In this document: piece after piece, positions 35,552 through 45,901 of the stretch
How the letters are laid out: every line of letters starts with the position of its first letter
Numbering within the stretch: position 1 is the stretch's first letter
DNA from: Bacteroidaceae bacterium
GTDB lineage: Bacteria > Bacteroidota > Bacteroidia > Bacteroidales > Bacteroidaceae
Assembly: GCA_017938245.1 (NCBI GenBank)
Contig: JAGBBX010000045.1
Coordinates: 1 to 64,000, forward strand
Reading direction: 5' to 3'
Length of the DNA stretch: 64,000 nt
The notes under the pieces: generated by a model
What the model was told of the DNA's origin: nothing
The model's input: only the letters and a program-made list of their open reading frames with translations
Databases searched by the model: none
Translations under genes and position numbers: made by a program

Positions 35552-36319
35552 ATGAAAAAAGTTCTTGTTGACTTGACTATTAAAGAGATGCACGAGCTGA
35601 ATGCTTCGTGCGTATTGTTGGTAATGACCGACGATAAACCCTTGCCGGCTTGCCGTCCGGGACAGTTTGCCGAGCTTCGTATCGATGAAACACCTACAGT
35701 GATGCTTCGTCGCCCTATATCTATCCACTGTTTCGATGCCGATACCAATGAGATTGGTTTTCTTGTTCAAGTGGTGGGTGATGGTACTCGTTGGCTTGCT
35801 TCTTTAAAAGAGGGTGATAAGGTGAATGTGCTGTTGCCTCTTGGCAACGGGTTTACAATTCCCGAGGATGAGAATGTTCGTATGCTTCTTGTGGGAGGTG
35901 GTGTAGGCTCGGCGCCGTTGTATGGCCTTGCTCAGGAGTTGAAGCGTCTGGGGCGCGATTTTGCCATACTTATTGGCGCACGTTCTGCTAAGGATCTTTA
36001 TCGTCGTAATGAGTTTGAGGCGCTTGGTCGCGTAGAGTATACAACCGAGGATGGTACGCTTGGTCAGAAAGGTTTTGTTACCAATCATACTATGCTCGAT
36101 GAGAAGTTCGATTATATATGCACCTGCGGTCCTAAGCCAATGATGATGGCTGTTGCAAAATATGCTCGTGCGAATGGTATACCTTGTGAGGCTTCGCTCG
36201 AGAATAAGATGGCTTGCGGTCTTGGTGCCTGTCTCTGTTGTGTCGAGGATACAACGAGTGGTCATAAGTGTGTTTGTACTGATGGTCCTGTATTTTCAAT
36301 AGATGAATTAAAATGGTAA
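35552..36319 (+). CDS. pyrK: Dihydroorotate dehydrogenase electron-transfer subunit
   Basis: 255 residues. PyrK passes electrons from the PyrD1B flavin to NAD in pyrimidine synthesis. The FAD-binding barrel includes MLRRPISIH (RPxS motif), the NAD domain starts [16 protein letters not shown], and the [2Fe-2S] cysteines are in CGLGACLCC and [10 protein letters not shown] near the C-terminus. The stop overlaps the start of pyrD by 7 nt (ATGGTAA), so the two subunits are translationally coupled. Confidence 0.95.
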   Translation: MKKVLVDLTIKEMHELNASCVLLVMTDDKPLPACRPGQFAELRIDETPTVMLRRPISIHCFDADTNEIGFLVQVVGDGTRWLASLKEGDKVNVLLPLGNGFTIPEDENVRMLLVGGGVGSAPLYGLAQELKRLGRDFAILIGARSAKDLYRRNEFEALGRVEYTTEDGTLGQKGFVTNHTMLDEKFDYICTCGPKPMMMAVAKYARANGIPCEASLENKMACGLGACLCCVEDTTSGHKCVCTDGPVFSIDELKW

Positions 36320-37224
36320 AGACGGATGTAAAAATAGGTGGGTTGAATCTTAAGAACCCTGTGATGACAGCTTCGGGCACATTTGGTTATGGTATTGAAT
36401 TTGCCGATTTTGTCGACCTTAATAAATTAGGTGGTTTTATTGTAAAGGGAACAACGCTTAATGCGCGCGAGGGTAACCCTTATCCTCGCAGTGCCGAGAC
36501 TCCTCTTGGTATGCTTAATGCTGTAGGATTACAGAATAAGGGCGTCGACTACTTTGCCGAGAATATTTATCCGCAGCTGAAGGATTTTGATACAAATGTT
36601 ATTGTGAATGTGTCGGGAGCCTGTATCGAGGATTATGTTGCTTGTGCCGAGAAGGTTGCTGCGCTTGATAAAATCCCCGGCATCGAGCTAAATATCTCTT
36701 GTCCCAACGTGAAACAGGGTGGTATGGCATTTGGTGTGCAGCCGCAGTCGGCTGCCGAGGTCGTTGCCGCTGTTCGTAAGGCCTATCCTAAGACTCTTAT
36801 TGTGAAGCTCTCGCCAAACGTAACCGACATTACCGAGATAGCTCGTGCTGTTGAGGGTGCAGGTGCCGATAGTGTGTCATTGATTAACACCCTGTTGGGT
36901 ATGGCTATCGACTCGGAGAAACGTCGTCCTTTGCTTTCTACTATTACCGGCGGTATGAGTGGCCCGGCTGTTAAGCCTATTGCTCTTAGAATGGTGTGGC
37001 AGGTGGCTAAGGCTGTGAAGATCCCTGTGGTGGGTATCGGAGGTATTACTACCGGCAGGGATGCTATAGAGTTTTTGCTTGCAGGAGCTACTGCTATCGA
37101 GGTGGGAACAGCTAACTTTATGAATCCAGCCGTAACGGGTGAGATTGTCGATTATATCGAAGATTATCTTGTGCGTCACAAGATGAGTTCGATTGATGAG
37201 CTCATAGGTGCTCTCGAGGTGTAA
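36313..37224 (+). CDS. pyrD: Dihydroorotate dehydrogenase, class 1B catalytic subunit
   Basis: 303 residues of TIM-barrel FMN enzyme that oxidises dihydroorotate to orotate. [13 protein letters not shown] starts the barrel, [13 protein letters not shown] carries the class 1 active-site cysteine, and [27 protein letters not shown] forms the FMN phosphate site. Class 1B is confirmed by the adjacent pyrK. A strong hairpin ends the two-gene unit. Confidence 0.96.
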   Translation: MVKTDVKIGGLNLKNPVMTASGTFGYGIEFADFVDLNKLGGFIVKGTTLNAREGNPYPRSAETPLGMLNAVGLQNKGVDYFAENIYPQLKDFDTNVIVNVSGACIEDYVACAEKVAALDKIPGIELNISCPNVKQGGMAFGVQPQSAAEVVAAVRKAYPKTLIVKLSPNVTDITEIARAVEGAGADSVSLINTLLGMAIDSEKRRPLLSTITGGMSGPAVKPIALRMVWQVAKAVKIPVVGIGGITTGRDAIEFLLAGATAIEVGTANFMNPAVTGEIVDYIEDYLVRHKMSSIDELIGALEV

Positions 37225-37247
37225 ATTGAATATAGAATATAAATATA

Positions 37248-37284
37248 AAAAGGTTTACTTTCGTTGATGAAGGTAAACCTTTTC
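37248..37284 (+). terminator. Hairpin terminator after pyrD
   Basis: AAAGGTTTAC (37249-37258) pairs with GTAAACCTTT (37273-37282), with A/T flanks. The 100 nt beyond it repeat GTAAAC and GTTTAC several times. Confidence 0.8.
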
Positions 37285-37392
37285 TGTTTATTGAATATTG
37301 GTAAACTATTATCCTGTTTACAACTGTGTTTACAATGCTATATTTATTGAGATATTTGTAAATTTACTTTTGTTATTGTAAACAAAATTTAT

Positions 37393-38067
37393 TTATTTCA
37401 ATAGGTCGGGGCGCAGTCTTTTAGTGCGTTCCATAGATTGCTCGAACTCCCATTGACGTATCTTTGCCTCGTGTCCCGAGAGGAGAATATCGGGTACTTT
37501 CCATCCTTTATACTCGGCAGGGCGTGTATATACGGGAGGAGCAAGCAAATTATCCTGGAAAGAGTCGGAAAGAGCTGAAGTTTCATCGGAAATTACACCC
37601 GGAATAAGGCGAATGATAGCGTCGCATATTACCGATACAGCCAATTCGCCACCCGTTAATACGTAATCCCCAATACTTATCTCTTTGGTAATCAGATGTT
37701 CTCGTATTCTGTGGTCGATTCCTTTATAATGTCCGCATAAAAATATGAGATTTTGCGCCATCGAGAGGCTGTTTGCCATAGGTTGGTTAAAAACTTCGCC
37801 ATCGGGCGAGGTGTAAATAACCTCGTCGTACTCTCTTTCGGCTTTTAGAGCCGATATACAGTTGTCAATAGGCTCTATTTTCATAACAAGGCCTGCGCAT
37901 CCTCCAAAAGGATAATCATCGGTGCGTCTGTGCTTATCATTTGTATAATCTCGTAAATTATGTAAATGAATTTCGGTGTATCCGTGTCGTTGTGAACGAC
38001 CGAGAATGGAGGTGTTGAAGAAGCTCTCCATCATCTCGGGGAATGTGGTAATAATGTCTACGCGCAT
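37393..38067 (-). CDS. trmD: tRNA (guanine37-N1)-methyltransferase TrmD
   Basis: 224 residues, SPOUT-class knotted enzyme that makes m1G37 and so prevents +1 frameshifting. [12 protein letters not shown] is the standard start; [25 protein letters not shown] (knot region), [14 protein letters not shown] and the C-terminal [26 protein letters not shown] are all present. Not beside rpsP/rimM/rplS here. Confidence 0.96.
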   Translation of the reverse strand: MRVDIITTFPEMMESFFNTSILGRSQRHGYTEIHLHNLRDYTNDKHRRTDDYPFGGCAGLVMKIEPIDNCISALKAEREYDEVIYTSPDGEVFNQPMANSLSMAQNLIFLCGHYKGIDHRIREHLITKEISIGDYVLTGGELAVSVICDAIIRLIPGVISDETSALSDSFQDNLLAPPVYTRPAEYKGWKVPDILLSGHEAKIRQWEFEQSMERTKRLRPDLLK

Positions 38068-38435
38068 AGTATAATTTAATTTTGTAAATTGCTTGATTGT
38101 TCTAATTAGTCTCTCTTTTATCTGCAGATGATTCTGCAGTGCGAAGATAGGACTTTTATTTTGAACTCCATAAATTAGAAGCGAATAAAAGTTTGTTCAA
38201 GAGTAATAGTGGAGGCGATAGGGTCTTTTCCTACCCTCTTTTTACAGCCTCTAAAATAGCGATTCTGAGCCAATCTCCTCGTAGCGGCCGTTTTATGGGC
38301 CAATAAAGCTATTTTTACTTAATTTAATGGTAATAATTCTTAAAATGTTTGTCCGAGTCGCTGTTTTTGTGTAATTTTACATTGTTTTAAGAGGAAAAAC
38401 ACATAAAATAATTATAAAATAATAAGGTAAATTAA
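38068..38435. promoter_or_regulatory. Divergent trmD-gyrA intergenic region
   Basis: 368 nt without a gene. For gyrA, TTTG (38348-38351) and TAATTTTA (38372-38379) with a 20-nt spacer is the best candidate promoter, though the -7 is imperfect. CTGCAG appears twice around ATGATT (about 38122-38139). No recognisable riboswitch. Confidence 0.4.
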
Positions 38436-41003
38436 ATGATTGACAACGACAGAATTATAAAAGTCAATGTTGAGGAGGAGATGAGTTCCGCCTACATCAA
38501 CTACTCAATGTCGGTTATTGTGCAGCGTGCTTTGCCCGATGTTCGCGATGGACTAAAGCCTGTTCAGCGCCGTATTTTGTATGGTATGAGAGAACTTGGA
38601 AATACATCAGACAAGCCGCATAAGAAATCGGCTCGTACGGTGGGTGATGTGCTTGGTAAGTATCACCCTCACGGCGATTCATCGGTTTATGGCGCTTTGA
38701 CACGTATGGCTCAGGATTGGATTATGCGTTATCCGTTGATTGACGGCCAGGGTAACTTCGGTTCTATCGACGGAGACTCGCCTGCTGCTATGCGTTATAC
38801 CGAGGCACGTTTGAAGAAGATTGGCGAGGAGATGGCCGAGGATTTGGAAAAAGAGACAGTAGACTTTGTACCCAACTATAACGATGAGTTTGTAGAGCCT
38901 ACCGTGCTTCCTACACGTATTCCCAACCTTTTGGTTAATGGTTCATCGGGTATTGCTGTGGGTATGGCAACAAATATTCCCCCTCATAATATTAGTGAGG
39001 TGCTTGATGCAAGTATTGCGTATATCGACAATCCCGAGATTGATACCGATGGTCTTATGCACTATGTAAAGGCACCCGATTTTCCCACAGGGTGCGATAT
39101 CTTTGGTCTTGCCGGTGTGCGTGAGGCATACGAGACAGGTCGCGGTCGCGTAATTATGCGCGCCGTAGCCGAGATTGAAGAGGCGGCTGCCCACGAGAAG
39201 ATTATCGTAACAGCAATACCTTATAATGTAAATAAGGAGGAACTCATCAAGGACATCGCCTCGATGGTAAACGAGAAGAAGATTGAGGGAATATCCAATA
39301 TCAACGACGAGTCGGACCAATCGGGAATGCGTATTGTGATAGATGTTAAGCGCGATTCAAATGCAAATGTGATTCTTAACAAGCTATACAAGATGAGCGC
39401 TTTGCAGACATCGTTCAGTGTTAACTGTATTGCGCTGGTACCCAAGTGTGACATTGAGATTGGCAAAAAGGGCGGTTTCCGCCTTGAGCCCCGTCTGCTG
39501 ACACTAAAGGATTGCATTGCAAACTTTGTTGAGCATCGTCACGAGGTTATAATACGTCGTACACAGTACGATTTGCGTAAGGCGCAAGAGCGTGCTCACA
39601 TTATCGAGGGACTTATTATCGCATCGGATAATATCGATGAGGTTGTACGTCTTATAAAGGCCGCAAAATCGCCTTCCGAGGCAAAATTTGCACTTATAGA
39701 GCGTTTCTCGCTTAGCGAGGTACAGGCAAATGCCATCGTGGAGATGCGTTTGGGACAGCTCACCGGCATCAACCAGGATAAACTGCACGCCGAGTATGAT
39801 GATTTGCAGAAGAAGATTGCCTACTACAACGAGATACTTTCTAACGAAGAACTGTGCAAGCAGGTTATGAAAGACGAACTTGCCGAGGTAAAAGAGAAAT
39901 ATGGCGATGACCGTAAGTGTCGCATCGATTACAGTGCATCCGAAGGCTTTAATCCCGAGGACTTCTATGCCGATGATGAGATGGTAATAACCATTTCTCA
40001 TATGGGATATATCAAGCGTACGTCTCTTACCGAGTATCGCAGCCAGTTGCGTGGCGGAGTAGGTTCAAAGGGTAGCGATACACGAGACAGCGACTTTATC
40101 GAGTATATCTACACAGCCACTATGCACAACACAATGCTGTTCTTTACACAGCGAGGAAAGTGTTATTGGTTAAAAGTATATGAGATACCCGAGGGTAACA
40201 AGAACTCTAAGGGTCGTGCTATACAGAATATGCTCAACATCGAGTCGGACGATGCCGTAAACGCATTTGTACGTGTTAAGACACTTGCCGATAAGAACTT
40301 CATCGAGAGTCATAATATTGTATTCTGCACCAAGCAGGGTATAATAAAGAAGACAAGCCTTGAGCAGTATTCTCGTCCACGTACAAACGGTATCATTGCC
40401 ATCAGCATACGTGAGGACGACCGTGTAATAGGCGTAGCACTCACCGATGGCAATAGCGATATTATCCTTGCCAACCGCAACGGTAAAGCTGTTCGTTTCA
40501 ACGAGAGTACAGTGCGTACAATGGGACGTACGGCAACAGGTGTCAAAGGTATGGCTCTTGACGAGAATGATGAGATTGTAGGTATGATTGTATTGCCCAA
40601 GGACGAGGCCGATCACAGTATTCTTGTCCTCTCGGAGCAAGGATACGGCAAACGTTCTAACCCCGAAGAGTATCCTATCGTTGGACGCGGTTGTAAGGGT
40701 GTAAAGACATTGAACGTAACCGAAAAGACAGGCTCTCTTGTAGCGGTGTTGGATGTTAACGACGATAACGACCTTATGATAATAAATAAGTCGGGTATCA
40801 CAATCCGCACCGGTGTCGACCAGATTCCTGTTCAGGGTCGTGCTACACAAGGTGTACGCATCATTAACCTGACAAAGAAAAACGACTGCATAGGTTCGGT
40901 ATGTAAGGTAACACGCGAAGAAGAGATACCGGAGAATACCGATAACATAGAGAACAGTCAGCCCGATAATCAGGTTGTCGATAGTGAGAATAATGAGAAC
41001 TAA
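38436..41003 (+). CDS. gyrA: DNA gyrase subunit A
   Basis: 855 residues. The breakage-reunion domain has the catalytic tyrosine in [10 protein letters not shown]. The quinolone pocket reads [10 protein letters not shown], so the serine equivalent to E. coli Ser83 is kept; the following Asp87 position is glycine. The C-terminal beta-pinwheel includes [13 protein letters not shown], a GyrA-box-like basic motif. The last 30 residues are acidic and Asn-rich ([10 protein letters not shown]). A gyrA rather than parC call rests on this pinwheel motif and the full length. Confidence 0.93.
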   Translation: MIDNDRIIKVNVEEEMSSAYINYSMSVIVQRALPDVRDGLKPVQRRILYGMRELGNTSDKPHKKSARTVGDVLGKYHPHGDSSVYGALTRMAQDWIMRYPLIDGQGNFGSIDGDSPAAMRYTEARLKKIGEEMAEDLEKETVDFVPNYNDEFVEPTVLPTRIPNLLVNGSSGIAVGMATNIPPHNISEVLDASIAYIDNPEIDTDGLMHYVKAPDFPTGCDIFGLAGVREAYETGRGRVIMRAVAEIEEAAAHEKIIVTAIPYNVNKEELIKDIASMVNEKKIEGISNINDESDQSGMRIVIDVKRDSNANVILNKLYKMSALQTSFSVNCIALVPKCDIEIGKKGGFRLEPRLLTLKDCIANFVEHRHEVIIRRTQYDLRKAQERAHIIEGLIIASDNIDEVVRLIKAAKSPSEAKFALIERFSLSEVQANAIVEMRLGQLTGINQDKLHAEYDDLQKKIAYYNEILSNEELCKQVMKDELAEVKEKYGDDRKCRIDYSASEGFNPEDFYADDEMVITISHMGYIKRTSLTEYRSQLRGGVGSKGSDTRDSDFIEYIYTATMHNTMLFFTQRGKCYWLKVYEIPEGNKNSKGRAIQNMLNIESDDAVNAFVRVKTLADKNFIESHNIVFCTKQGIIKKTSLEQYSRPRTNGIIAISIREDDRVIGVALTDGNSDIILANRNGKAVRFNESTVRTMGRTATGVKGMALDENDEIVGMIVLPKDEADHSILVLSEQGYGKRSNPEEYPIVGRGCKGVKTLNVTEKTGSLVAVLDVNDDNDLMIINKSGITIRTGVDQIPVQGRATQGVRIINLTKKNDCIGSVCKVTREEEIPENTDNIENSQPDNQVVDSENNEN

Positions 41004-41033
41004 TAAATACGATTGACTAATAATTTAAATTTA

Positions 41034-42329
41034 ATGATTATGATGAAGAAATTATTGTTATCAGTAACTTTGATGCTTGCTGTAGCCGTATCATTCGGTC
41101 AGGCTTTGTCAAAGGAGGAGTTAAAGCAGCAAAAGAGACAGAAAAAGGCCCTTATGGGACTTATTGCCGATGCCGAGAAGTCTATTATCAATGATCCCGA
41201 AGCTGCAATCAATGCACTTAAACCTGCACTTGAGGGCGATCACAAGGCACTTGTAGCTAATGAGCCTTATCTATGGTATGTACTTGCAAATGCAAAGCTG
41301 GCCATCGTTAACCAGGAGAATCTGAAGCATTCCGAGAATAAACCTTATGATGCTAACAAGCTCTATCGTTACAGCTACGAGATTTTCGAGCATCTTACAT
41401 TGTGCGATAAGCTCGATAATACCCCCGATGCAAAGGGTAAGGTAAAGCCTCAGTACACCGAGCAGATAAAGAAGATTCTTTACGAGACACGTAACCAGCT
41501 CTTCAACGGTGGTGCACACTTCTACAATGAAGAGGATTTCAACCTTGCTTTTAATCTGTTCGATACATTTATTTCATCGGCCGAGCATCCTCGTCTTGTT
41601 GAGTTTAATCTGAACGGCAATGCTCAGCTTGTCGAGATTAACAGAATGGCAGCTTACTATTCATCGCTTTGCGGTATGCGTCTCGAGAAGTATGACCTTG
41701 TACTTAAAAACATCGACATTGCTGTGCAGGATTCAGCTAATGCCGAGTCGGCATACGAGTTCAAGTCACAGGCATTGGTAAATCTTGGTGATACAACTGC
41801 TTGGCTTGCAACACTCAAGGAGTGTGCAGCTAAGTATCCCGGAAATGTTTACTTCTATCAGTCACTTATCCAGTACTACGATAGCAAGAATCAGCAGGAT
41901 GAGTTGATGAAGTTTGCCGACGAAATGATTGCACGTGAGCCCGGCAATGCACTCTTCACATACGTTAAGGGTTATATCCTTCAGCAGAACGAGAAACTGG
42001 AAGAGGCTATTGAGTGGTACAAAAAGGCTCTTGAGGTTAATCCAAACTACGAGAGTGCACTTGGTAATCTTGGACTCTGCTACTTGCAGTTGGCTCAGAA
42101 ATTCAGTAACAGTGAGGCTTCTTTGAATATCAAGGACAAGGCTAAGATGAGTAAGGACAAAGAGATTCTTGATGGTTATTATCGCAATGCACTTCCTCTT
42201 TATGAGAAACTCCGCGAGCTTGCTCCTGACAAGCAGAATCTTTGGGTAAACGGTCTTGCGCAGTGCTATTACAACCTGAATATGGATGATAAGCTTGCCG
42301 AGATTGAGAAACTATTACCTCAGGATTAA
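41034..42329 (+). CDS. Periplasmic TPR-repeat protein
   Basis: 431 residues from the ATG at 41034 (ATGs at 41040 and 41043 are also possible; the longer frame starts with TTG). A signal peptide (KKLLLSVTLMLAVAVSFGQA) leads to a lysine-rich helix and then TPRs across the C-terminal half, clearest at about 300-360 (FTYVKGYILQQNEKLEEAIEWYKKALEVNPNYESALGNLGLCYL). It starts 30 nt after gyrA and ends at a very strong terminator, so it may be partly read with gyrA. Function unknown; TPRs imply protein binding. Confidence 0.82.
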   Translation: MIMMKKLLLSVTLMLAVAVSFGQALSKEELKQQKRQKKALMGLIADAEKSIINDPEAAINALKPALEGDHKALVANEPYLWYVLANAKLAIVNQENLKHSENKPYDANKLYRYSYEIFEHLTLCDKLDNTPDAKGKVKPQYTEQIKKILYETRNQLFNGGAHFYNEEDFNLAFNLFDTFISSAEHPRLVEFNLNGNAQLVEINRMAAYYSSLCGMRLEKYDLVLKNIDIAVQDSANAESAYEFKSQALVNLGDTTAWLATLKECAAKYPGNVYFYQSLIQYYDSKNQQDELMKFADEMIAREPGNALFTYVKGYILQQNEKLEEAIEWYKKALEVNPNYESALGNLGLCYLQLAQKFSNSEASLNIKDKAKMSKDKEILDGYYRNALPLYEKLRELAPDKQNLWVNGLAQCYYNLNMDDKLAEIEKLLPQD

Positions 42330-42340
42330 CTAATATCTAT

Positions 42341-42390
42341 AATATCTATAAAAAAAGTCACCCAAACAGGTGACTTTTTTTATAGATATT
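42341..42390. terminator. 22-bp perfect hairpin terminator
   Basis: 22 nt from 42341 (AATATCTATAAAAAAAGTCA..) pair exactly with 42369-42390 around the 6-nt loop CAAACA. A7 and T7 arms make it work for both strands; the next gene is convergent. Confidence 0.92.
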
Positions 42391-42446
42391 AATTCAATTA
42401 ATATAGTCGGATTCTTATACTTTGTTGTTATATTGAAACTATAGTA

Positions 42447-43649
42447 TCATTTATCTACTCGGCCGGGGTATTGCTCAAGTGCCTTGCCTAATATAAATAC
42501 AGCACGTTTAAGATCGGCTTTATCGAGTGCGTATGCGATGCGCACCTCGTTTTTACCATATCCCTCTTCTGAATAGAAACCCGATGCCGGTGCCATCATA
42601 ATAGTCTCTCCTTCGTAATTGAATTCCGATAAGCACCACTCACAGAATCTGTCGCTATCGTCAATAGGCAGACGTGCAACAGTGTAGAAAGCACCCATAG
42701 GAATAGGGGAGTATACACCGGGAAGCTTATTAAGCTCATCAATCAGGCAGTTGCGGCGCTCGATATATTTTTCGTATGTATTTATTGCGTATGAACGGGG
42801 CGCATCTAATGAGGCTTCGGCTGCTATTTGTCCAAGTAATGGAGGACTAAGACGTGCCTGGCAGAACTTCATAACAGCCTTACGCAGGGTTTTATTCTTT
42901 GTGATAAGCGCACCGATTCTAATTCCACATTCCGAATATCTCTTTGAAACAGAGTCAATTAGGACGACATTGTCCTCGATTCCTTCGAGGTGGCAGGCCG
43001 AGATATAAGGCGAGCCGGTGTAGATGAATTCGCGATAAACCTCGTCCGAGAATAGGAATAAATCGTGCTTTTTAACAAGGTCGCGTATGCGGTTCATCTC
43101 GGTTCGAGTATACAGATATCCAGTTGGATTATTGGGGTTACAGATGAGAATACCTCGTGTGCGTTCATTTATAAGCTCCTCGAAACGCTCCATAGGTGGA
43201 AGTGCAAACGACTCCTCAATAGTAGAACGTATAGGACGAATTACTGCACCTGCAGAAATTGCAAAAGCCATATAATTGGCATATGCCGGTTCGGGTACAA
43301 TAATCTCATCGCCGGGGTTCAGACACGACATAAATGCAAAAAGCACCGCCTCGGAGCCACCGGTAGTAACAATAATATCATCGGCCTTAAGTTTTATTTG
43401 GTATTGGTCGTAGTATCCAACCAATTTTTCTCGCAAAGAAAGGAAACCGTCGCTTGGCGAATATTCAAGAATCTTGCGGTCGATATTTTTAATTGCCTCA
43501 ATGGCAACAGCCGGTGACTCAAGGTCGGGCTGACCGATATTTAAGTGATAGACGTGAATACCACGAGCTTTGGCTTCATTTGCAAACGGTGCCAATTTTC
43601 TGATTGGAGAAGATGGCATCAGAATTGCACGTTCCGATAGGTTTGGCAT
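42447..43649 (-). CDS. Class I aminotransferase (aspartate/aromatic type)
   Basis: 400 residues, subgroup I-gamma-like PLP aminotransferase. YHLNIGQPD begins the fold; NPNNPTG (171-177), FSDEVY (D202, Y205) and SVSKRYSECGIRIG (Schiff-base K236) are intact. Closest by motif to aspartate aminotransferases, but SVSKRYSECG differs from the usual SFSKxxxxxG, so the substrate may differ. It has its own -7 element on minus (43700-43693). Confidence 0.88.
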   Translation of the reverse strand: MPNLSERAILMPSSPIRKLAPFANEAKARGIHVYHLNIGQPDLESPAVAIEAIKNIDRKILEYSPSDGFLSLREKLVGYYDQYQIKLKADDIIVTTGGSEAVLFAFMSCLNPGDEIIVPEPAYANYMAFAISAGAVIRPIRSTIEESFALPPMERFEELINERTRGILICNPNNPTGYLYTRTEMNRIRDLVKKHDLFLFSDEVYREFIYTGSPYISACHLEGIEDNVVLIDSVSKRYSECGIRIGALITKNKTLRKAVMKFCQARLSPPLLGQIAAEASLDAPRSYAINTYEKYIERRNCLIDELNKLPGVYSPIPMGAFYTVARLPIDDSDRFCEWCLSEFNYEGETIMMAPASGFYSEEGYGKNEVRIAYALDKADLKRAVFILGKALEQYPGRVDK

Positions 43650-43692
43650 ATTTATTATTATTAAATTGTTTACGTATTACAATAAAGTTTTG

Positions 43693-43700
43693 CAAATTTA
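43693..43700 (-). promoter_or_regulatory. -7 element for the aminotransferase gene
   Basis: TAAATTTG on the minus strand, 44 nt before the ATG at 43649; no clear -33 partner. The rest of the 43701-43840 stretch is AT-rich with no gene. Confidence 0.45.
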
Positions 43701-43840
43701 TTAAATTAATTCATTTATAATGATATTCTGTATTAATAATTTCTTGTTTCAGAGAATTTTGTTCGATACAATTACTTTTATTAGTCGCGATATAAGCCCT
43801 ACCATTAATATTTAAAATACTTTTGAATGATAATGAATAT

Positions 43841-44185
43841 TATGTTTAATAGGATTTCAAAATTTCAGATACACCGCTCTGTTGATGAGAATTTCGCAAA
43901 TCATCATAACGCAAGATGCGGGCGATTAGAAATCGCCCCTACAAAAAATAAACATAACTTATGTTTAATAGGATTTCGGAATTTCAGATACACCGCTCTG
44001 TTGATGGGAATTTTGCAAATCATCATAACGCAAGATGCGGGCGATTAGAAATCGCCCCTACAAAAAATAAACATAACTTATGTTTAATAGGATTTCAAAA
44101 TTTCAGATACACCGCTCTGTTGATGAGAATTTCGCAAATCATCATAACGCAAGATGCGGGCGATTAGAAATCGCCCCTACAAAAA
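43841..44185. repeat. 119-bp tandem repeat, three copies, each with a GGGCGATT hairpin
   Basis: Copies start at 43841, 43960 and 44079 (TATGTTTAATAGGATTTC). Copies 1 and 3 agree; copy 2 has four substitutions. Each ends with GGGCGATTAGAAATCGCCC (43920-43938, 44039-44057, 44158-44176), an 8-bp hairpin with a 3-nt loop, then CCTACAAAAA. The third copy is cut at 44185 and supplies the stop codon of the dus gene. Because 119 is not a multiple of three, the small ORFs across it are not conserved frames. Confidence 0.95.
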
Positions 44186-45106
44186 TTTTAGCTCTGAAAC
44201 AGCAGAAAGATAATTTTTAAGGTTACCGCTTTTCATAACCTTCTTATACGGTTTACGTCCAAGCAGTTGCTCGGAATACTCCCAAAAGGTACGCATCTTG
44301 TTAAGCATCTGAGTATCTCCTTTAAGAATTCTTGAATACTCGGCCATAAGTGCGTCGTGCATTTTCAACATAAGCGCTATTCGCTCGCTGTTGTTCCATT
44401 GCTTATCATTTGCATATTCAACAGCCAACGAAGGCGCGCAAAGCAATCCTCGACCGAGCATAATGCCTTTTATATTCGGATATTTATTCTCGATACGTTT
44501 AATATCCTCCAATGTTACAATATCTCCATTATATATAATAGGATTCCTGCTTTGCCTATAAACTCTTTCGAAAGCGTTGTAATCTACTGTTCCTTTGTAC
44601 TGTTGTATTCCTGTACGCGGATGCAGTGTAATGTGTCTGAGTTGCACATTATTAAGTAGTTCTATGATTTTTTCACACTCACTTGGATTATCCCGGCCCA
44701 ATCGCATTTTCACCGAGAATGTAGTGTCGTTGTGCTCTTTTATTCCCTCTATAATCTCGGATACAATATCGGGATGAGCAAGGATGCCACAACCTCGTCC
44801 GTGTCGTGCCTGAAGAGGGAACGGACAACCCATATTGAGGTCTATTTCGTTGTATCCCAATGATTTTACTCTGTCTGTGAGATATTCGAACTCTTTACGG
44901 TTATTAAATATAATTTGTGGTACAACAGGTACTCCGGAATTATTTTCCGGAGCAATATCACGTTGGTCTTTAGAGCGAACTGCACCCACCTCGACACGTA
45001 CAAAAGGTGTATAATAGTTCTTTACACCCCCAATATGCTTGTAGTGAATACGGCGGTAAACATCATCGGTATATCCTTGTATAGGGGCAAAAAATATATC
45101 TAACAT
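44177..45106 (-). CDS. tRNA-dihydrouridine synthase
   Basis: 309 residues, FMN-dependent Dus. FAPIQGYTDDVYR starts the barrel, NMGCPFP holds the catalytic cysteine (C94), and VKMRLGRD, LHPRTGIQQYKG and NGDI follow as in the family. The class (A, B or C) is not clear. The final codons and the TAG stop lie inside the third copy of the 119-bp repeat, so the true ancestral C-terminus may have been altered. Confidence 0.92.
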   Translation of the reverse strand: MLDIFFAPIQGYTDDVYRRIHYKHIGGVKNYYTPFVRVEVGAVRSKDQRDIAPENNSGVPVVPQIIFNNRKEFEYLTDRVKSLGYNEIDLNMGCPFPLQARHGRGCGILAHPDIVSEIIEGIKEHNDTTFSVKMRLGRDNPSECEKIIELLNNVQLRHITLHPRTGIQQYKGTVDYNAFERVYRQSRNPIIYNGDIVTLEDIKRIENKYPNIKGIMLGRGLLCAPSLAVEYANDKQWNNSERIALMLKMHDALMAEYSRILKGDTQMLNKMRTFWEYSEQLLGRKPYKKVMKSGNLKNYLSAVSELKFL

Positions 45107-45243
45107 TTAGAGTTTTATGAAGTATTGTTTCTATTAAGAATTGGTAAAGTTCTACAAAGATGCTATATTTTTTTTGTTTTACCTCTTATTATTCATTTTT
45201 TTTCTATAAGTTTACAAGTTGAATAACTAAAAACAATTATTAA

Positions 45244-45828
45244 ATGAAACGTATTTCTTATATTCTTTTAGCTTTGCTTGCAGTTGCATGCAGCGGAGCA
45301 AGCAAACAGACAAGTGAGACACAAGAGACACCACAGGAGGTAGTAGAAAAGAAAGATTCTGTAGTTGTTTACGAGCACGACTATCTTGTAAAGGTTGGTG
45401 ACGTTGCCCCCGATTTTACTTTGAATTACACCGATGGCAAGGAGTTTACCCTATCGCATATGCGCGGTAAGGTGGTTATGTTGCAGTTCACTGCAAGCTG
45501 GTGTGGAATCTGCCGTAATGAGATGCCGCATATTGAGAGCGATATTTGGCAGCGCCATAAAGATAATTCCGATTTTGTCCTTGTAGGTGTCGACCGCGAA
45601 GAGACCAAAGATATTGTAGAGGCATATACAAAGAAATTGGGTACCACCTACCCTATGCTGCTCGACGATAAAGGCGATGTTTTTGCAAGCTATGCTGTGC
45701 GCAAGTCGGGAATTACACGTAATGTGCTCATCGACCGCGACGGACGTATTGTGATGCTCACTCGTAGATATGTCGAGCCCGAGTTCAAGCAGTTGGTTTC
45801 GACAATTGACAGCCTATTGGCAAAGTAA
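45244..45828 (+). CDS. TlpA-like thioredoxin-fold lipoprotein
   Basis: 194 residues. Lipoprotein signal with lipobox LLAVAC (C16). A disordered acidic linker (17-45) leads to an AhpC/TSA-thioredoxin fold: GDVAPDFTLNYTDGKEFTL and the redox site FTASWCGIC (C87, C90), then DRDGRIVMLTRRY. Envelope thiol oxidoreductase or resistance to thiol stress is the family role. Single gene with its own terminator. Confidence 0.9.
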   Translation: MKRISYILLALLAVACSGASKQTSETQETPQEVVEKKDSVVVYEHDYLVKVGDVAPDFTLNYTDGKEFTLSHMRGKVVMLQFTASWCGICRNEMPHIESDIWQRHKDNSDFVLVGVDREETKDIVEAYTKKLGTTYPMLLDDKGDVFASYAVRKSGITRNVLIDRDGRIVMLTRRYVEPEFKQLVSTIDSLLAK

Positions 45829-45849
45829 TCTAAACGATTGTATAACAAT

Positions 45850-45885
45850 AAAAAGGCATTTTCTTTTGAGGAAAATGCCTTTTTA
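45850..45885. terminator. Bidirectional hairpin terminator
   Basis: AGGCATTTTC (45854-45863) pairs with GAAAATGCCT (45871-45880), flanked by A and T runs. It serves the convergent TlpA-like and zinc-ribbon genes. Confidence 0.9.
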
Positions 45886-45901
45886 TATTAAAGAGTGTTT
45901 T

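Noticed and set aside
38436-41003. Quinolone-resistance allele of gyrA
   Set aside because: The key serine is present, and glycine at the Asp87 position is, as I recall, normal in Bacteroidales.
43827-44167. Two small plus-strand ORFs (73 and 68 codons) across the 119-bp repeats
   Set aside because: The repeat length is not a multiple of three, so the frames rotate between copies; the peptides are by-products of the repeat.
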